Assembly: GCF_014196925.1 (NCBI RefSeq)
Contig: NZ_JACIEN010000008.1
Coordinates: 62,001-126,000, forward strand
DNA from: Chelatococcus caeni
Lineage (GTDB): Bacteria > Pseudomonadota > Alphaproteobacteria > Rhizobiales > Beijerinckiaceae
Direction of reading: 5' to 3'
DNA length: 64,000 bases
The translations under genes were made by a program, and so were the position numbers. Under the pieces are notes generated by a model. It did no database searches and was not told where the DNA came from. It worked only from the letters and a program-made list of their open reading frames with translations. Below are positions 42,086-52,117 of this stretch, in pieces; the first letter of the stretch is position 1; each line of letters begins with the position of its first letter.

Positions 42086-43135
42086 ATGGCCGACAAGATT
42101 CCCGTCACCGTCCTCACCGGCTATCTCGGCGCCGGCAAGACGACGCTTCTCAACCGCATCCTCACGGAGCCGCACGGCCAGCGCTTCGCCGTCATCGTCA
42201 ATGAATTCGGCGAAGTCGGCATCGACAACGACCTCGTCGTCGGCGCGGACGAGGAAGTGTTCGAGATGAACAACGGCTGCATCTGCTGCACCGTGCGCGG
42301 CGACCTCATCCGCATCCTCGACGGGCTGATGAAGCGCAAGGGCAAGTTCGACGCCATCATCGTCGAGACGACCGGCCTCGCCGACCCGGCGCCCGTGGCC
42401 CAGACCTTCTTCATGGACCAGGACGTCTCCGACAAGACGAAGCTCGACGCCGTCGTCACCGTCGCCGACGCCAAGTGGCTGACCGACCGGCTGAAGGACG
42501 CGCCGGAAGCGAAGAACCAGATCGCCTTCGCCGACGTCATCATCCTCAACAAGATCGACCTCGTCTCGCCCGAGGAACTCGCCGAGGTGGAAGGCCGCAT
42601 CCGCGCCATCAACCCCTATGCGATGATCCACAAGACGGAGCGCGCCTCCGTCGACATCTCGCAGGTGCTCGGCCGCAACGCCTTCGACCTTGAGCGCGTT
42701 CTCGAACTCGAGCCCGCCTTCCTCGAGGACGACGGCCACCACCATCACCACCACGATCATGACCACGACCATGCCTGCGGCCCGGACTGCGACCATGATC
42801 ACCACCACCATCACGGCGGGCTGAAGCACTATCACGACGAGGACATGCAGTCGGTGGCGCTGACCATCGACGGCGAGGTCGATCCCGACAAGTTCCTGCC
42901 GTGGGTCAACGACCTCGTGCAGCGCGAAGGCCCGAACATCCTGCGTTCCAAGGGCATCCTCGCCTTCCGCGACGAGCCGCGCCGCTTCGTCTTCCAGGGC
43001 GTGCACATGATCCTCGACGGGGACCTGCAGCGCGAGTGGAAGCCCGGCGAGGAGCGCCGGTCGAAGATCGTCTTCATCGGCCGCAACCTCGACAAGGAGG
43101 CGATCCGCGAGGGCTTCCTGGCCTGTACGGCGTGA
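42086..43135 (+). CDS. COG0523 (G3E) GTPase, zinc metallochaperone-like
   Basis: 349-residue cytoplasmic GTPase of the CobW/ZigA class. P-loop [12 protein letters not shown] at about 11-22, the metal motif C65-I-C67-C68 ([13 protein letters not shown]), [17 protein letters not shown], and NKIDL. A very His/Asp-rich stretch with an embedded Cys pair (HACGPDCDH) lies near residues 215-255, before the C-terminal CobW_C domain ([27 protein letters not shown]). Such proteins insert or deliver Zn under limitation. Its place behind znuCBA and the Zur-type box supports a zinc rather than cobalamin role. Confidence 0.92.
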   Translation: MADKIPVTVLTGYLGAGKTTLLNRILTEPHGQRFAVIVNEFGEVGIDNDLVVGADEEVFEMNNGCICCTVRGDLIRILDGLMKRKGKFDAIIVETTGLADPAPVAQTFFMDQDVSDKTKLDAVVTVADAKWLTDRLKDAPEAKNQIAFADVIILNKIDLVSPEELAEVEGRIRAINPYAMIHKTERASVDISQVLGRNAFDLERVLELEPAFLEDDGHHHHHHDHDHDHACGPDCDHDHHHHHGGLKHYHDEDMQSVALTIDGEVDPDKFLPWVNDLVQREGPNILRSKGILAFRDEPRRFVFQGVHMILDGDLQREWKPGEERRSKIVFIGRNLDKEAIREGFLACTA

Positions 43136-43184
43136 CGCGGCGGGCCATTGCTCGCTCCCCCGGCTTGCCGAACGACTCCTCTTG

Positions 43185-43299
43185 TCCCCTCCCCTCTTGT
43201 GGGGGAGGGTAGGGAAGGGGGTGGAGCAGCACGCAGGCGGTCGTGCTCTTGCGTCGCGACCCCCACCCCTACCCCCTCCCCGCAAGGGGGAGGGGAGTC
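43185..43299. repeat. GC-rich long inverted repeat (CCTCCCC family)
   Basis: The left end reads CCCCTCCCCTCTTGTGGGGG and the right end CCCTACCCCCTCCCCGCAAG plus GGGGGAGGGG; each end is itself a hairpin and the two ends are roughly complementary across about 50 bases. Same family as 9889-10030. It occupies the 193-base gap between the GTPase and WD40 genes. Confidence 0.6.
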
Positions 43300-43328
43300 T
43301 CCGACCGACGCTCGATCATAAAGATCCC

Positions 43329-44339
43329 ATGGCCGCTCCGACGATCTCCTCCCTCACCGACCATGTCGCCGATCTCGCTGCCGGCGCGCATGTCACCGCC
43401 CTCGCCTGGCTCGGCGGCACCACCGCATTCGCACTGGCCGACGGCGCGGCGCTGCTCGTCGCCGGCGACGACCAGAAACGCGTCGCGGCCCATCCGGACG
43501 GGGCCGCGCTCGTCGCGACGAGCGACGGCCGGCGGCTCGTGACCGGCGGTGACGACGGCCGCATCGTCGCCGTCGCCGGCGACGGCACGGTGGAGGAGAT
43601 CGGCGACGAGAAGGGCCGCTGGATCGACGCCATCGTCGCCGGTCGCGACGGCACCCTCGCCTGGAGCGCCGGCAAGCGCGTCACGGCGCGTGACGGCAAG
43701 GGCCGCCTGCGCCATTTCGAGGCACCATCGACAGCCCAGGGCCTTGCGTTCGCGCCGAAGGGCTACCGCCTCGCCATCGCCCATTACAATGCCGTCAGCC
43801 TCTGGTTCCCGAACACCGACGCGGAGCCCGAAAAGCTCGAATGGAAGGGCTCGCACCTCGGCGTCACCTGGTCGCCGGACGCCCGCTTCGTCGTCACCTC
43901 CATGCAGGAGAACGCCCTGCACGGCTGGCGCCTCTCCGACCGGCGCGACATGCGCATGACCGGCTATCCGGCCAAGACGCGCTCCTTCTCCTGGTCGCAC
44001 GACGGCAATTGGCTCGCCACCTCCGGCGCCGATGCCATCATCGTCTGGCCCTTCGACAAGGACGGCCCGATGGGCCGCGCGCCGCGGGAATGCGGCGTGC
44101 GCCACGCCAAGGTCTCGCGCGTCGCCTTCCACCCCGGCGCGCTCGTCGTCGCCGCCGGCTACGAGGACGGCTGCATCCTCCTCATCCGCCTCACCGACGC
44201 GACGGAGCTGCTGGTGCGCCGCGCGAGCGTGGAAGCGCAGGAGGATGCGGCGGTGACGGCCCTCGCCTGGGACGCCAAGGGCAAGCGCCTCGCCTTCGGC
44301 ACGGCCGCGGGGGCGGCCGGCATCCTCACGTTGCCCTGA
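43329..44339 (+). CDS. WD40-repeat beta-propeller protein
   Basis: 336-residue soluble protein built of about seven WD-like blades: HVTALAWLGGTTAFALADGAALLV, ATSDGRRLVTGGDDGRIVAV, AIVAGRDGTLAWSAG, GLAFAPKGYRLAIAHYNAVSLWF, VTWSPDARFVVTSMQENALHGW, SFSWSHDGNWLATSGADAIIVWPF, VAFHPGALVVAAGYEDGCILLIRL and VTALAWDAKGKRLAFGTAAGAAGIL. No signal peptide. It follows the zinc GTPase on the same strand, and the pairing suggests a scaffold or sensor role in metal handling; no activity is known to me. Confidence 0.85.
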   Translation: MAAPTISSLTDHVADLAAGAHVTALAWLGGTTAFALADGAALLVAGDDQKRVAAHPDGAALVATSDGRRLVTGGDDGRIVAVAGDGTVEEIGDEKGRWIDAIVAGRDGTLAWSAGKRVTARDGKGRLRHFEAPSTAQGLAFAPKGYRLAIAHYNAVSLWFPNTDAEPEKLEWKGSHLGVTWSPDARFVVTSMQENALHGWRLSDRRDMRMTGYPAKTRSFSWSHDGNWLATSGADAIIVWPFDKDGPMGRAPRECGVRHAKVSRVAFHPGALVVAAGYEDGCILLIRLTDATELLVRRASVEAQEDAAVTALAWDAKGKRLAFGTAAGAAGILTLP

Positions 44340-44348
44340 GCAGCGGCC

Positions 44349-44633
44349 ATGGCGCTGCGCTTCGGCCTCTTCGGCAGGAAGGACGGCGACGACGGGGCCA
44401 AGGCCGCGCTCGCCGCCCTGAAGGAGCGGGCCCGCATCGTGCTCTGCCTCTCCGACGAGGCGACCGTCGCCGTGAACGAGATCGTCTGCGCCGATCCCGC
44501 CTGCCCCGGCCTCGAGACCGTCGTCCTCGTCATGGAGCCCGGCCGCAGGACCCGGGCGCTCAAGATCGCCAAGGCAGCCGCCGAGGTGACCGACGAAGAC
44601 CTTGGCGCCGCAGCCACAGCCCCGCAGGCCTGA
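44349..44633 (+). CDS. Small conserved-looking protein with CxxxxC motif
   Basis: 94 residues, 9 bases after the WD40 gene, so probably co-transcribed. Central feature: NEIVCADPACPGLETVVLVME (here about residues 45-64), in which C-ADPA-C-PGLET could bind a metal or form a disulfide. The rest is a basic N-terminus (FGLFGRKDG) and an Ala-rich tail. I do not recognise a named family; similar short Cys-x4-Cys-P proteins occur beside metal GTPases in other alphaproteobacteria, which I recall but cannot check. Confidence 0.65.
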   Translation: MALRFGLFGRKDGDDGAKAALAALKERARIVLCLSDEATVAVNEIVCADPACPGLETVVLVMEPGRRTRALKIAKAAAEVTDEDLGAAATAPQA

Positions 44634-44737
44634 GCCGATCGGCCATTTCCTCCCTGTCCCTTGCCATTCCCGCCCCTGCCGGGCAAAGCTGCGGCGCCGG
44701 CCGATGCCGGGCCAGCGGGTTGGGGAGCGGTCTTGCA

Positions 44738-46051
44738 ATGATCATTGGCGGTTTGCGCGCGTCATGGCTGAGCCCGCTGGCCGGCATTCTCCTCTGCGCG
44801 AGCCTCGCCGCCTGCGCCGGCCCGCCCAAGGGCGTGCTGTTGCCGGTCGCCGAGCGGGCGCCGGGCACCGCGACCGTCGACATGATCGTCGCCACGACCC
44901 GCAGCCCGGGCGAGACCCCGGTCGATATGTTCACGGGCGAGCGTGGCCGCGAGCCGGCCTTCGCCAATATCACCGTCTCGATCCCGCCGGACAGCGCCCG
45001 CACCGCCGGCGAGGTGCAATGGCCGAGCCGCGTGCCTGGCAATCCCGCGACCGACTTCGTCACGCTACGGGCCGACAGGCTCGATCGCCAGGCGGCGCTC
45101 GACTGGTTCCACAAGGCGGTGGCGCGCACGCCCAAGCGCCGCGTGCTCGTGTTCATCCACGGCTTCAACAACCGCTTCGAGGACGCGGTCTTCCGCTTCG
45201 CCCAGATCGTCCACGATTCGGGCTCGCCCGTGGTGCCGGTGCTGTTCACCTGGCCGTCGCGCGCCAGCATTCTCGCCTACGGCTACGACCGCGAGAGCAG
45301 CACCTATTCCCGCGACGCGCTGGAAACCCTGCTGACCGCGCTCGCCCGTGATCCGGCGGTCGGCGAGATCTCGGTGCTCGCCCATTCCATGGGCAACTGG
45401 GTGACGCTGGAGGCGCTGCGCCAGATGGCCATCCGCAACGGCCGCGTGGCCCCGAAGATCCGCAACGTCATGCTGGCGGCCCCCGACGTGGACGTCGACG
45501 TCTTCCGCACCCAGCTCGCCGCCATCCGGGCGCCGCGCCCCAACGTCACCCTGTTCGTTTCGCAGGACGACCGGGCGCTCGCCGTCTCGCGCCGGATCTG
45601 GGGCAGCTCGGCCCGGCTCGGCGCCATCGACCCCGAGATGGAGCCCTACCACACCGACCTGCCACGCGACGGCATCACCGTCATCGACCTCACCAAGCTG
45701 CAGACGGGCGACCGGCTCAACCACGGCAAGTTCGCCGAGAGCCCGGAGGTCGTGCAGATCATCGGCCAGCGCCTCGTCGCCGGCCAGACGATGACGGACC
45801 AGCGCGTCGGGCTCGGCGACCGCATCATCCAGCTGACCGCGGGTGCGGCGAGCACGGTCGGCACCGCCGCCGGCCTCGTCATCAGCGCACCCGTCTCGGT
45901 CCTCGACGAGACCTCGCGCGGCAACTACGGCACGCACGTCGAGCGCCTCGGCGGCTCGCTCTCCGACACGGCCGAGGCGACCGGCACCCTCATCGTGCCG
46001 CAAAACTCCGGCCACAGGCGGGGCACCGCGGCCGAACTGCCGCCGCCCTGA
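44738..46051 (+). CDS. Alpha/beta-hydrolase lipoprotein (DUF900 family)
   Basis: 437 residues. A lipoprotein signal ends in LAAC at Cys26, so the protein is lipid-anchored, probably periplasmic side. The DUF900 hydrolase core shows TPKRRVLVFIHGFNNRFEDAVFRFAQIVHDSG (oxyanion region), FTWPSRASILAYGYDRESS, the nucleophile elbow LAHSMGNWVTLEALRQ (G-x-S-x-G variant HSMGN) and MLAAPDVDVDVF. The C-terminal 120 residues (VGLGDRIIQLTAGAAS..) are extra to the core. Substrate is unknown; lipid or ester hydrolysis is likely. Confidence 0.86.
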   Translation: MIIGGLRASWLSPLAGILLCASLAACAGPPKGVLLPVAERAPGTATVDMIVATTRSPGETPVDMFTGERGREPAFANITVSIPPDSARTAGEVQWPSRVPGNPATDFVTLRADRLDRQAALDWFHKAVARTPKRRVLVFIHGFNNRFEDAVFRFAQIVHDSGSPVVPVLFTWPSRASILAYGYDRESSTYSRDALETLLTALARDPAVGEISVLAHSMGNWVTLEALRQMAIRNGRVAPKIRNVMLAAPDVDVDVFRTQLAAIRAPRPNVTLFVSQDDRALAVSRRIWGSSARLGAIDPEMEPYHTDLPRDGITVIDLTKLQTGDRLNHGKFAESPEVVQIIGQRLVAGQTMTDQRVGLGDRIIQLTAGAASTVGTAAGLVISAPVSVLDETSRGNYGTHVERLGGSLSDTAEATGTLIVPQNSGHRRGTAAELPPP

Positions 46052-46129
46052 CCGTCGCCATCGTTCTCCCGGCCCCTTGCCCTGCCGCAGGCGCGGTGGT
46101 AGCCCGGGGCGAAAGAAGGACGCTGCGAC

Positions 46130-46744
46130 ATGACGATCCGCCTGCACATCGGTGACCTGCCGGCCGACGCCGACTTCGGCGACGCCGTGGCCGTCGACAC
46201 CGAAACCCTCGGCCTCGTGCCCCAGCGCGACCGGCTGTGCCTCGTGCAGCTGTCGCGCGGCGACGGCACGGCGGACCTCGTCCAGATCCGCCCCGACGGG
46301 CCGCGGCCGGACAATCTCGCGCGCCTCCTCGCGGACGAGAAGGTCTTGAAGATCTTCCACTACGCCCGCTTCGACCTCGCCGTCATCGAGCATTATCTCG
46401 GCGTCATGCCCGGCCCGGTGTTCTGCACCAAGATCGCCTCGCGTCTCACCCGCACCTACACCGACCGCCACGGCCTCAAGGACGTGCTGCGGGAGCTCCT
46501 CAGCGTCGAGATCTCGAAGCAGCAGCAGTCGTCCGACTGGGGCGCCCCGACTTTGAGCGAGGCCCAGCTCGCCTATGCGGCCTCGGACGTGCTGCATCTC
46601 CACGCATTGAGGGACAAGCTCGAGGCGCTGCTCGCCCGCGAGGGTCGCACGGAGCTCGCGCGCCAGTGCTTCGCCTTCCTGCCGACGCGGGCGCGGCTCG
46701 ATCTTGCGGGCTGGCCGGAAGTCGACATTTTCGCCCATTCGTGA
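46130..46744 (+). CDS. nrnC: NrnC-type DEDDy exoribonuclease (annotated often as ribonuclease D)
   Basis: 204 residues: only the 3'-5' exonuclease domain, without the HRDC domains of RNase D. DEDDy residues are visible: Asp23 and Glu25 (VDTETLGL), Asp near 84 (FHYARFDLAVIE), and the Tyr/Asp pair in LAYAASDVLHLH. In alphaproteobacteria lacking Orn, this short protein is NrnC, which degrades di- and very short oligoribonucleotides, including the pGpG from c-di-GMP turnover. It sits just upstream of lptC, a conserved neighbour pair. Confidence 0.88.
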   Translation: MTIRLHIGDLPADADFGDAVAVDTETLGLVPQRDRLCLVQLSRGDGTADLVQIRPDGPRPDNLARLLADEKVLKIFHYARFDLAVIEHYLGVMPGPVFCTKIASRLTRTYTDRHGLKDVLRELLSVEISKQQQSSDWGAPTLSEAQLAYAASDVLHLHALRDKLEALLAREGRTELARQCFAFLPTRARLDLAGWPEVDIFAHS

Positions 46745-46927
46745 GCCGGTTGGCACAAAGCTTTGACCTTGCGCCTCGGCATCACTACATGAGGCTTGCC
46801 TCGGCGTGCATTGCCGTGCATGCCGAGGTATCTTGCGTTTTGATATTGCCGTCGATCGCGCGCCTTATCGGGGCTGGAATGATCCGCCCAGCTGCGCGTT
46901 CGCCATGCGAGGGTGAGAACCTGTCCC

Positions 46928-47653
46928 ATGTCCGTCGGGGTGTCGTCTAACAGGACCGGCCACCGCGTTGCGCGCGAGGGCGATGCCTATGGCGCGGCCC
47001 TGCGCCATTCGGGCCGGGTGCGCTTCCTGCGGCGCGCGATCCCGGTCGGCGCGCTTCTCGCCGTCCTTACCATCGTCGGCATCAGCCTGCTCGCGCCGCT
47101 CGGAGCGATCGGCGGCCTGTCGCTCGGCCCCGTCAGCCTGTCCGGCACCAAGATCACCATGAGCGCGCCCAAGCTGCGCGGCTTCCGCGAGGGCACCCAG
47201 CCCTACGAGCTCACCGCCTCGGCCGCCACCCAGGACACGCGCAAGCCCAACCTCATCGAGCTCGCCACCATCGACGGCCACGTCACGCTGAAGGATCAGG
47301 GACGCGCGCATCTGAGCGCCGACAGCGGCCTCTATGATTCCCAGAACGAGCAGCTCGAGCTCGACGGCAACGTGCGGGTGACGACGGAGCGCGGCTACGA
47401 TGCACGCCTCAAGTCGGCCTCCGTCGACTTCAAGGCAGGCACCGTCACCTCGAAGCAGCCGGTCGAGGTCGCCATCACCGGCGCGACCATTACCGCCGAC
47501 ACGCTTGACGTCACCGACAACGGGCAGCACATCACCTTCGCCGGACGGGTGCAGGCGACGATCGAGGCCAAGGCTGCCCGCCAGCCCGAAGCAGCCAACC
47601 CGCCGACGACCGGCGGCGCCGAGACCGGATCCAACCGAGAAGACCGTCCATGA
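46928..47653 (+). CDS. lptC: LPS export protein LptC
   Basis: 241 residues. A single N-terminal membrane helix (about 36-56, IPVGALLAVLTIVGISLLAPLG) anchors a periplasmic beta-jellyroll of OstA type: KITMSAPKLRGFREGTQPYELTASAATQD, IDGHVTLKDQGRAHLSADSGLYDSQNEQLELDGNVRV, SKQPVEVAITGATITADTLDV. It joins LptBFG to LptA to pass LPS across the periplasm. ATG 46928 is used. The stop overlaps the lptA start by four bases. N-terminal 30 residues are basic and cytoplasmic. Confidence 0.9.
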   Translation: MSVGVSSNRTGHRVAREGDAYGAALRHSGRVRFLRRAIPVGALLAVLTIVGISLLAPLGAIGGLSLGPVSLSGTKITMSAPKLRGFREGTQPYELTASAATQDTRKPNLIELATIDGHVTLKDQGRAHLSADSGLYDSQNEQLELDGNVRVTTERGYDARLKSASVDFKAGTVTSKQPVEVAITGATITADTLDVTDNGQHITFAGRVQATIEAKAARQPEAANPPTTGGAETGSNREDRP

Positions 47654-48264
47654 CCATCAGGCTTCAGCCCTATGCCCTCCTTGCCCTTGCGCTGATGGCG
47701 GCCCCGGCCTTCGCCCAGCAGGAGAGCGCGTCGCCCTTCGGCGGCCTCGGCAACAGCAAGGACCCGATCAAGATCGACGCCGACCGGCTCGAGATCTTCG
47801 ACAAGGAGCAGCGCGCCGTCTTCTCGGGCAACGTGGTCGCCGTGCAGGGCGACACGACCATGCGCTGCTCGCAGCTCGTCGTCCATTACGACCAGAGCGC
47901 CACCCAGGGCGGCGGTCAGACCGGCGGCAACCAGGCCGCCGCCGGCCAGCCGGCGGATGCGCAGGCCGGAGGCACCCCGGCGGAAAACAACATCAAGAAG
48001 CTCGAATGCGCCGGGCCCGTGACGGTGGTCTCGAAGGACCAGACCGCGACCGGCGACAACGCCACCTTCGACCGCCAGGCCAACCGCGTGTTCCTGACCG
48101 GCAAGGTGGCGCTCAGCCAGGGCCAGAACGTGCAGCAGTGCGACCACATCGTCTACGACCTCAACACCAGCATCGCGCGGTGCGAGTCGAAGCCGGGCGG
48201 GCGCGTGCAGGGCGTGTTCGTGCCGGGCGGCAACGAGCCGCAGAAGCCGGCGCGCCCCCGCTGA
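47650..48264 (+). CDS. lptA: LPS transport periplasmic protein LptA
   Basis: 204 residues. Signal about 1-22 (...AAPAFAQ), then the OstA fold: DPIKIDADRLEIFDKEQRAVFSGNVVAVQGDTTMRCSQLVVHY and TATGDNATFDRQANRVFLTGKVALSQGQNVQQCDHIVYDL. Forms the bridge for LPS from LptC to LptD. Unusual: between the two halves lies a Gly/Gln/Ala-rich low-complexity insert of about 35 residues (GGGQTGGNQAAAGQPADAQA..), probably a disordered loop. Three Cys could form a disulfide. Coupled to lptC. Confidence 0.9.
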   Translation: MTIRLQPYALLALALMAAPAFAQQESASPFGGLGNSKDPIKIDADRLEIFDKEQRAVFSGNVVAVQGDTTMRCSQLVVHYDQSATQGGGQTGGNQAAAGQPADAQAGGTPAENNIKKLECAGPVTVVSKDQTATGDNATFDRQANRVFLTGKVALSQGQNVQQCDHIVYDLNTSIARCESKPGGRVQGVFVPGGNEPQKPARPR

Positions 48265-48301
48265 GGCCGCACCGCTCGTCGACCGAGGACGGACCACAGA
48301 C

Positions 48302-49198
<897 letters not shown>

Positions 49199-49223
49199 AG
49201 GCCGTGCCGGGCGCACCGTCCCT

Positions 49224-49252
49224 TTGACGCAGGGTGCGACACTCGCTAAAAC
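49224..49252 (+). promoter_or_regulatory. Candidate sigma-70 promoter for rpoN
   Basis: TTGACG (49224-49229), 17-base spacer, TAAAAC (49247-49252), about 60 bases before the rpoN ATG. A -10 with four matches to TATAAT is acceptable in a GC-rich alphaproteobacterium. Read by eye only. Confidence 0.4.
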
Positions 49253-49311
49253 CGTGATCCAAGCAAGAAGCGTGCCGAAGGCGCGCGGAGTTTGGGGACG
49301 GCGGCGGCAAC

Positions 49312-50859
49312 ATGGCTTTGATGCACCGACTGGAGCTGCGCCAGGGCCAGAGCCTGGTGATGACGCCGCAGCTGCTGCAGGCGATCAAGCTGCTTCAGTT
49401 CTCGCACAACGAGCTCGTCTCCTATGTGGAGGCGGAGCTCGAGCGCAACCCGTTGCTCGAACGGGCCGACGGCGCCGACGGCGAGCGCCCGGCCGAGATG
49501 GCGGAGCCCGCCGCCGAGCCGGCCGGCGTCGACGACGAGCGCCAGTGGTTCAAGGACGAGCTCGCCGTCTCGCGCGACACGATCGAGGCAGGCCTCGGCA
49601 CGCGCCTCGACAACGTCTTCCAGGACGAAGGCGGGGCGAAGGCCCGCGAGGCCCGCGCGGCCGAGGACCAGCTGCCGGTCTCGTCCTCCCTCTGGAGCGG
49701 CAGCGGGCACGGCTCCTTCGACGACGACGAGGGACCGAGCCTCGAGGCGACGCTCGCCGCCGACCTGTCGCTGCACGACCACCTCGAGGCACAGTTGCTC
49801 GTCGCGACCAGCGACCCCGCGGAGCGGCTCATCGGCCGCCATCTCATCGATGCCGTCGACGAGACCGGCTATCTCGCCGAGGACACGGCGGCCATCGCCG
49901 CGCGGCTCGGCACCACGAACGAGCGCGTCGAGGAGGTGCTCGCCCTCGTCCAGACCTTCGAGCCCTCCGGCATCGCCGCGCGCAGCCTCGCCGAATGCCT
50001 CGCCATCCAGCTGAAGGAGCAGGACCGGTTCGATCCGGCGATGCAGGCGCTCGTCGCCCACCTGCCGCTGGTCGCCCGGCGCGATGTCGCCGCTCTCAAG
50101 CGGCTGTGCGGGGTGGACGACGAGGACCTCACAGACATGCTCGCCGAGCTGCGCCGGCTCGACCCGAAGCCCGGCCGCGCCTTCGGCGGCGGCGTGGCGC
50201 AGACGCTGGTGCCGGACGTCTTCGTGCGCGAGGCGGCCGACGGCAGCTGGCTGATCGAACTCAACGAGGCGGCGCTGCCGCGCGTGCTCGTCAACCAGAC
50301 CTATCATGCCCGCGTCTCGCGCGACGCCCGCAGCGAGGCGGACAAGACCTTCATCGCCGATTGCCTGCAGACGGCCAACTGGCTGACCCGCAGCCTCGAG
50401 CAGCGGGCGCGCACCATCCTCAAGGTCACCAGCGAGATCGTGCGCCAGCAGGACGGTTTTTTCGCCCACGGCATCGAGCATCTGCGACCGCTGAACCTGA
50501 AGGCCGTGGCGGACGCCATCGGCATGCACGAATCGACGGTCTCGCGCGTGACGTCGAACAAGTCCATCGGCACGCGGCGTGGCGTCTTCGAGATGAAATA
50601 TTTCTTCTCCGCCGCCATTTCCGGCACGCCCGGGGGCGAGGCGCATGCCGCCGAGGCGGTGCGCCACCGTATCAAACAAATGATCGACGCCGAGCCGGCG
50701 GACGACGTCCTCTCCGACGACGCCATCGTCCAGAAGCTTCAGGGCGCGGGGATCGACATCGCCCGCCGCACCGTGGCCAAATATCGGGAATCCCTGCGCA
50801 TTCCCTCCTCCGTCGAGCGTCGCAGGCAGAAGCGCGCCCAAGGTCGCGGCACTCAATGA
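49312..50859 (+). CDS. rpoN: RNA polymerase sigma-54 factor
   Basis: 515 residues, full length. Region I is Gln/Leu rich (LELRQGQSLVMTPQLLQAIKLLQFSHNELVSYVEAELERNPLLE), region II is acidic, the core-binding part includes LKEQDRFDPAM.. and RRLDPKPGRAF, the HTH is LKAVADAIGMHESTVSRVTSNK, and the RpoN box ARRTVAKYRESL lies about 30 residues from the end. Directs polymerase to -24/-12 promoters for nitrogen, carbon and motility genes with enhancer-binding proteins. Followed by hpf and ptsN as in most proteobacteria. Confidence 0.97.
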   Translation: MALMHRLELRQGQSLVMTPQLLQAIKLLQFSHNELVSYVEAELERNPLLERADGADGERPAEMAEPAAEPAGVDDERQWFKDELAVSRDTIEAGLGTRLDNVFQDEGGAKAREARAAEDQLPVSSSLWSGSGHGSFDDDEGPSLEATLAADLSLHDHLEAQLLVATSDPAERLIGRHLIDAVDETGYLAEDTAAIAARLGTTNERVEEVLALVQTFEPSGIAARSLAECLAIQLKEQDRFDPAMQALVAHLPLVARRDVAALKRLCGVDDEDLTDMLAELRRLDPKPGRAFGGGVAQTLVPDVFVREAADGSWLIELNEAALPRVLVNQTYHARVSRDARSEADKTFIADCLQTANWLTRSLEQRARTILKVTSEIVRQQDGFFAHGIEHLRPLNLKAVADAIGMHESTVSRVTSNKSIGTRRGVFEMKYFFSAAISGTPGGEAHAAEAVRHRIKQMIDAEPADDVLSDDAIVQKLQGAGIDIARRTVAKYRESLRIPSSVERRRQKRAQGRGTQ

Positions 50860-50883
50860 AAGCCGGCGTGGCGGCTGGCCGCG

Positions 50884-50912
50884 TTGACTTGGGCCGGCGC
50901 TCTTTCTACGAC
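50884..50912 (+). promoter_or_regulatory. Candidate promoter for hpf
   Basis: TTGACT (50884-50889), 17-base spacer, TACGAC (50907-50912), 73 bases before the hpf ATG. The -10 is weak. Would allow hpf-ptsN expression apart from rpoN. Confidence 0.35.
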
Positions 50913-50984
50913 ATACTGTGACAACCTGCCGAAAGGGGCCCCTCGAGGTGGCACCGTAAAAGGTCGCCAGAAAGGGAGAGAACA

Positions 50985-51578
50985 ATGACGCTGCGGGTTT
51001 CGGGCAAGAACATCGACATCGGCGAGGCATTGCGCGGCCAGGTGGAGGAGCGCGTGGCCAGTGTCATCTCGAAATATTTCGAGGGCGGGCACGCGGGCCA
51101 TGTGACGGTCGCCAAGGAGGGGACGGGTTTCAGGACCGAATGCGTGCTTCATCTCGCCTCGGGCATCACGCTCGAGGCCTCCGGCATGGCGCATGACGCC
51201 TATCTGAGCTTCGACCAGACCGCCGAGCGCATCGAGAAGCGGCTGCGGCGCTACAAGCGCCGCCTCAAGGACCGTCAGGCGGCCAATGGCGTGGCCAACG
51301 GCACCCCGCAGGACATGTCTGCCTATGTCCTCGAGGCCCCGGGCGATGAGGAGGACGAGAGCGGCCCTGACTTCCACCCGGTCATCGTGGCGGAATCGAC
51401 CAAGCAGCTGCATGTGCTGTCCGTCAGCGACGCGGTGGTCGAGCTCGATCTGACCGGTGCGCCGGTCGTTGTGTTTCGACACGCTGGCAGTGGACGCCTG
51501 AACGTCGTATACCGGCGCCACGATGGGACCATCGGCTGGGTCGATCCCCCGGCTGACGGCACCGCTGACAAGGCCTGA
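50985..51578 (+). CDS. hpf: Ribosome hibernation-promoting factor, long form
   Basis: 197 residues: an S30AE N-terminal domain (LRVSGKNIDIGEALRGQVEERVASVISKYFEG.. to about 105) and, after an acidic linker, the C-terminal dimerisation domain (VVIVAES-like start, KQLHVLSVSDAVVELDLTGAPVVVFRHAGSGRLNVVYRRHDGTIGWVDP). The long form makes 100S ribosome dimers in stationary phase. AAGGGAGAGAAC precedes the ATG. Lies between rpoN and ptsN. Confidence 0.95.
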   Translation: MTLRVSGKNIDIGEALRGQVEERVASVISKYFEGGHAGHVTVAKEGTGFRTECVLHLASGITLEASGMAHDAYLSFDQTAERIEKRLRRYKRRLKDRQAANGVANGTPQDMSAYVLEAPGDEEDESGPDFHPVIVAESTKQLHVLSVSDAVVELDLTGAPVVVFRHAGSGRLNVVYRRHDGTIGWVDPPADGTADKA

Positions 51579-51637
51579 CGTGTGCCGGCGGGCCGGACCT
51601 GTTCCAGCCCGATGGCCGCGCACCTGTGTGTTGAGAT

Positions 51638-52111
51638 ATGGCTCTGACCGATTTGCTTTCGCCTGAGGCCGTCCTGCCGGCGCTCAAAGTCAATGGCAAG
51701 AAACAGGCCCTTCAGGAGCTGTCCGCACATGCGGCCGAGCTGACCGGGCTCGACGAGCGGGACATCTTCGAAACGCTGCTCCAGCGCGAGCGCCTCGGCT
51801 CCACCGGCATCGGCGACGGCATTGCCATTCCGCATGGCAAGCCGGCCAGGATCGACCGGCTGTTCGGCCTCTTCGCGCGGCTCGAACGGCCGATCGACTT
51901 CGAGGCCCTCGACGGCCAGCCGGTCGACCTCGTCTTCCTGCTGCTCGCGCCCGAATCGGCGGGTGCGGACCACCTCAAGGCGCTCGCGCGCGTCGCCCGC
52001 ATCCTGCGCGAGCCGGACGTGCTGGAACGCATTCGCGCGACGCGCGACCCCGCGGCGCTCTTCGCCATCCTCACCCAGGCGCCGACCGTCGCCCACCAGC
52101 CGAGCGAATAG
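51638..52111 (+). CDS. ptsN: PTS IIA-like nitrogen regulatory protein PtsN (EIIA-Ntr)
   Basis: 157 residues, a single PTS EIIA type-2 domain. The phosphorylated His is His66 in STGIGDGIAIPHGK; LFARLERPIDFEALDGQPVDLVFLLLAPE follows. It is the end of the PTS-Ntr phosphorelay and influences nitrogen, potassium and carbon regulation by protein contacts. It ends six bases before the convergent glk stop. Confidence 0.95.
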   Translation: MALTDLLSPEAVLPALKVNGKKQALQELSAHAAELTGLDERDIFETLLQRERLGSTGIGDGIAIPHGKPARIDRLFGLFARLERPIDFEALDGQPVDLVFLLLAPESAGADHLKALARVARILREPDVLERIRATRDPAALFAILTQAPTVAHQPSE

Positions 52112-52117
52112 CTCTTT

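Noticed and set aside
43841-46051. Apparent 736-residue protein joining WD40-region DNA to the DUF900 lipoprotein
   Set aside because: The first 300 residues are an out-of-frame reading of the WD40 gene; the lipoprotein signal and lipobox fix the start at 44738.
46748-46765. Sigma-54 promoter (TGGCAC-N5-TT) downstream of nrnC
   Set aside because: The -24 GG is present but the -12 GC is TG, which breaks the invariant element.
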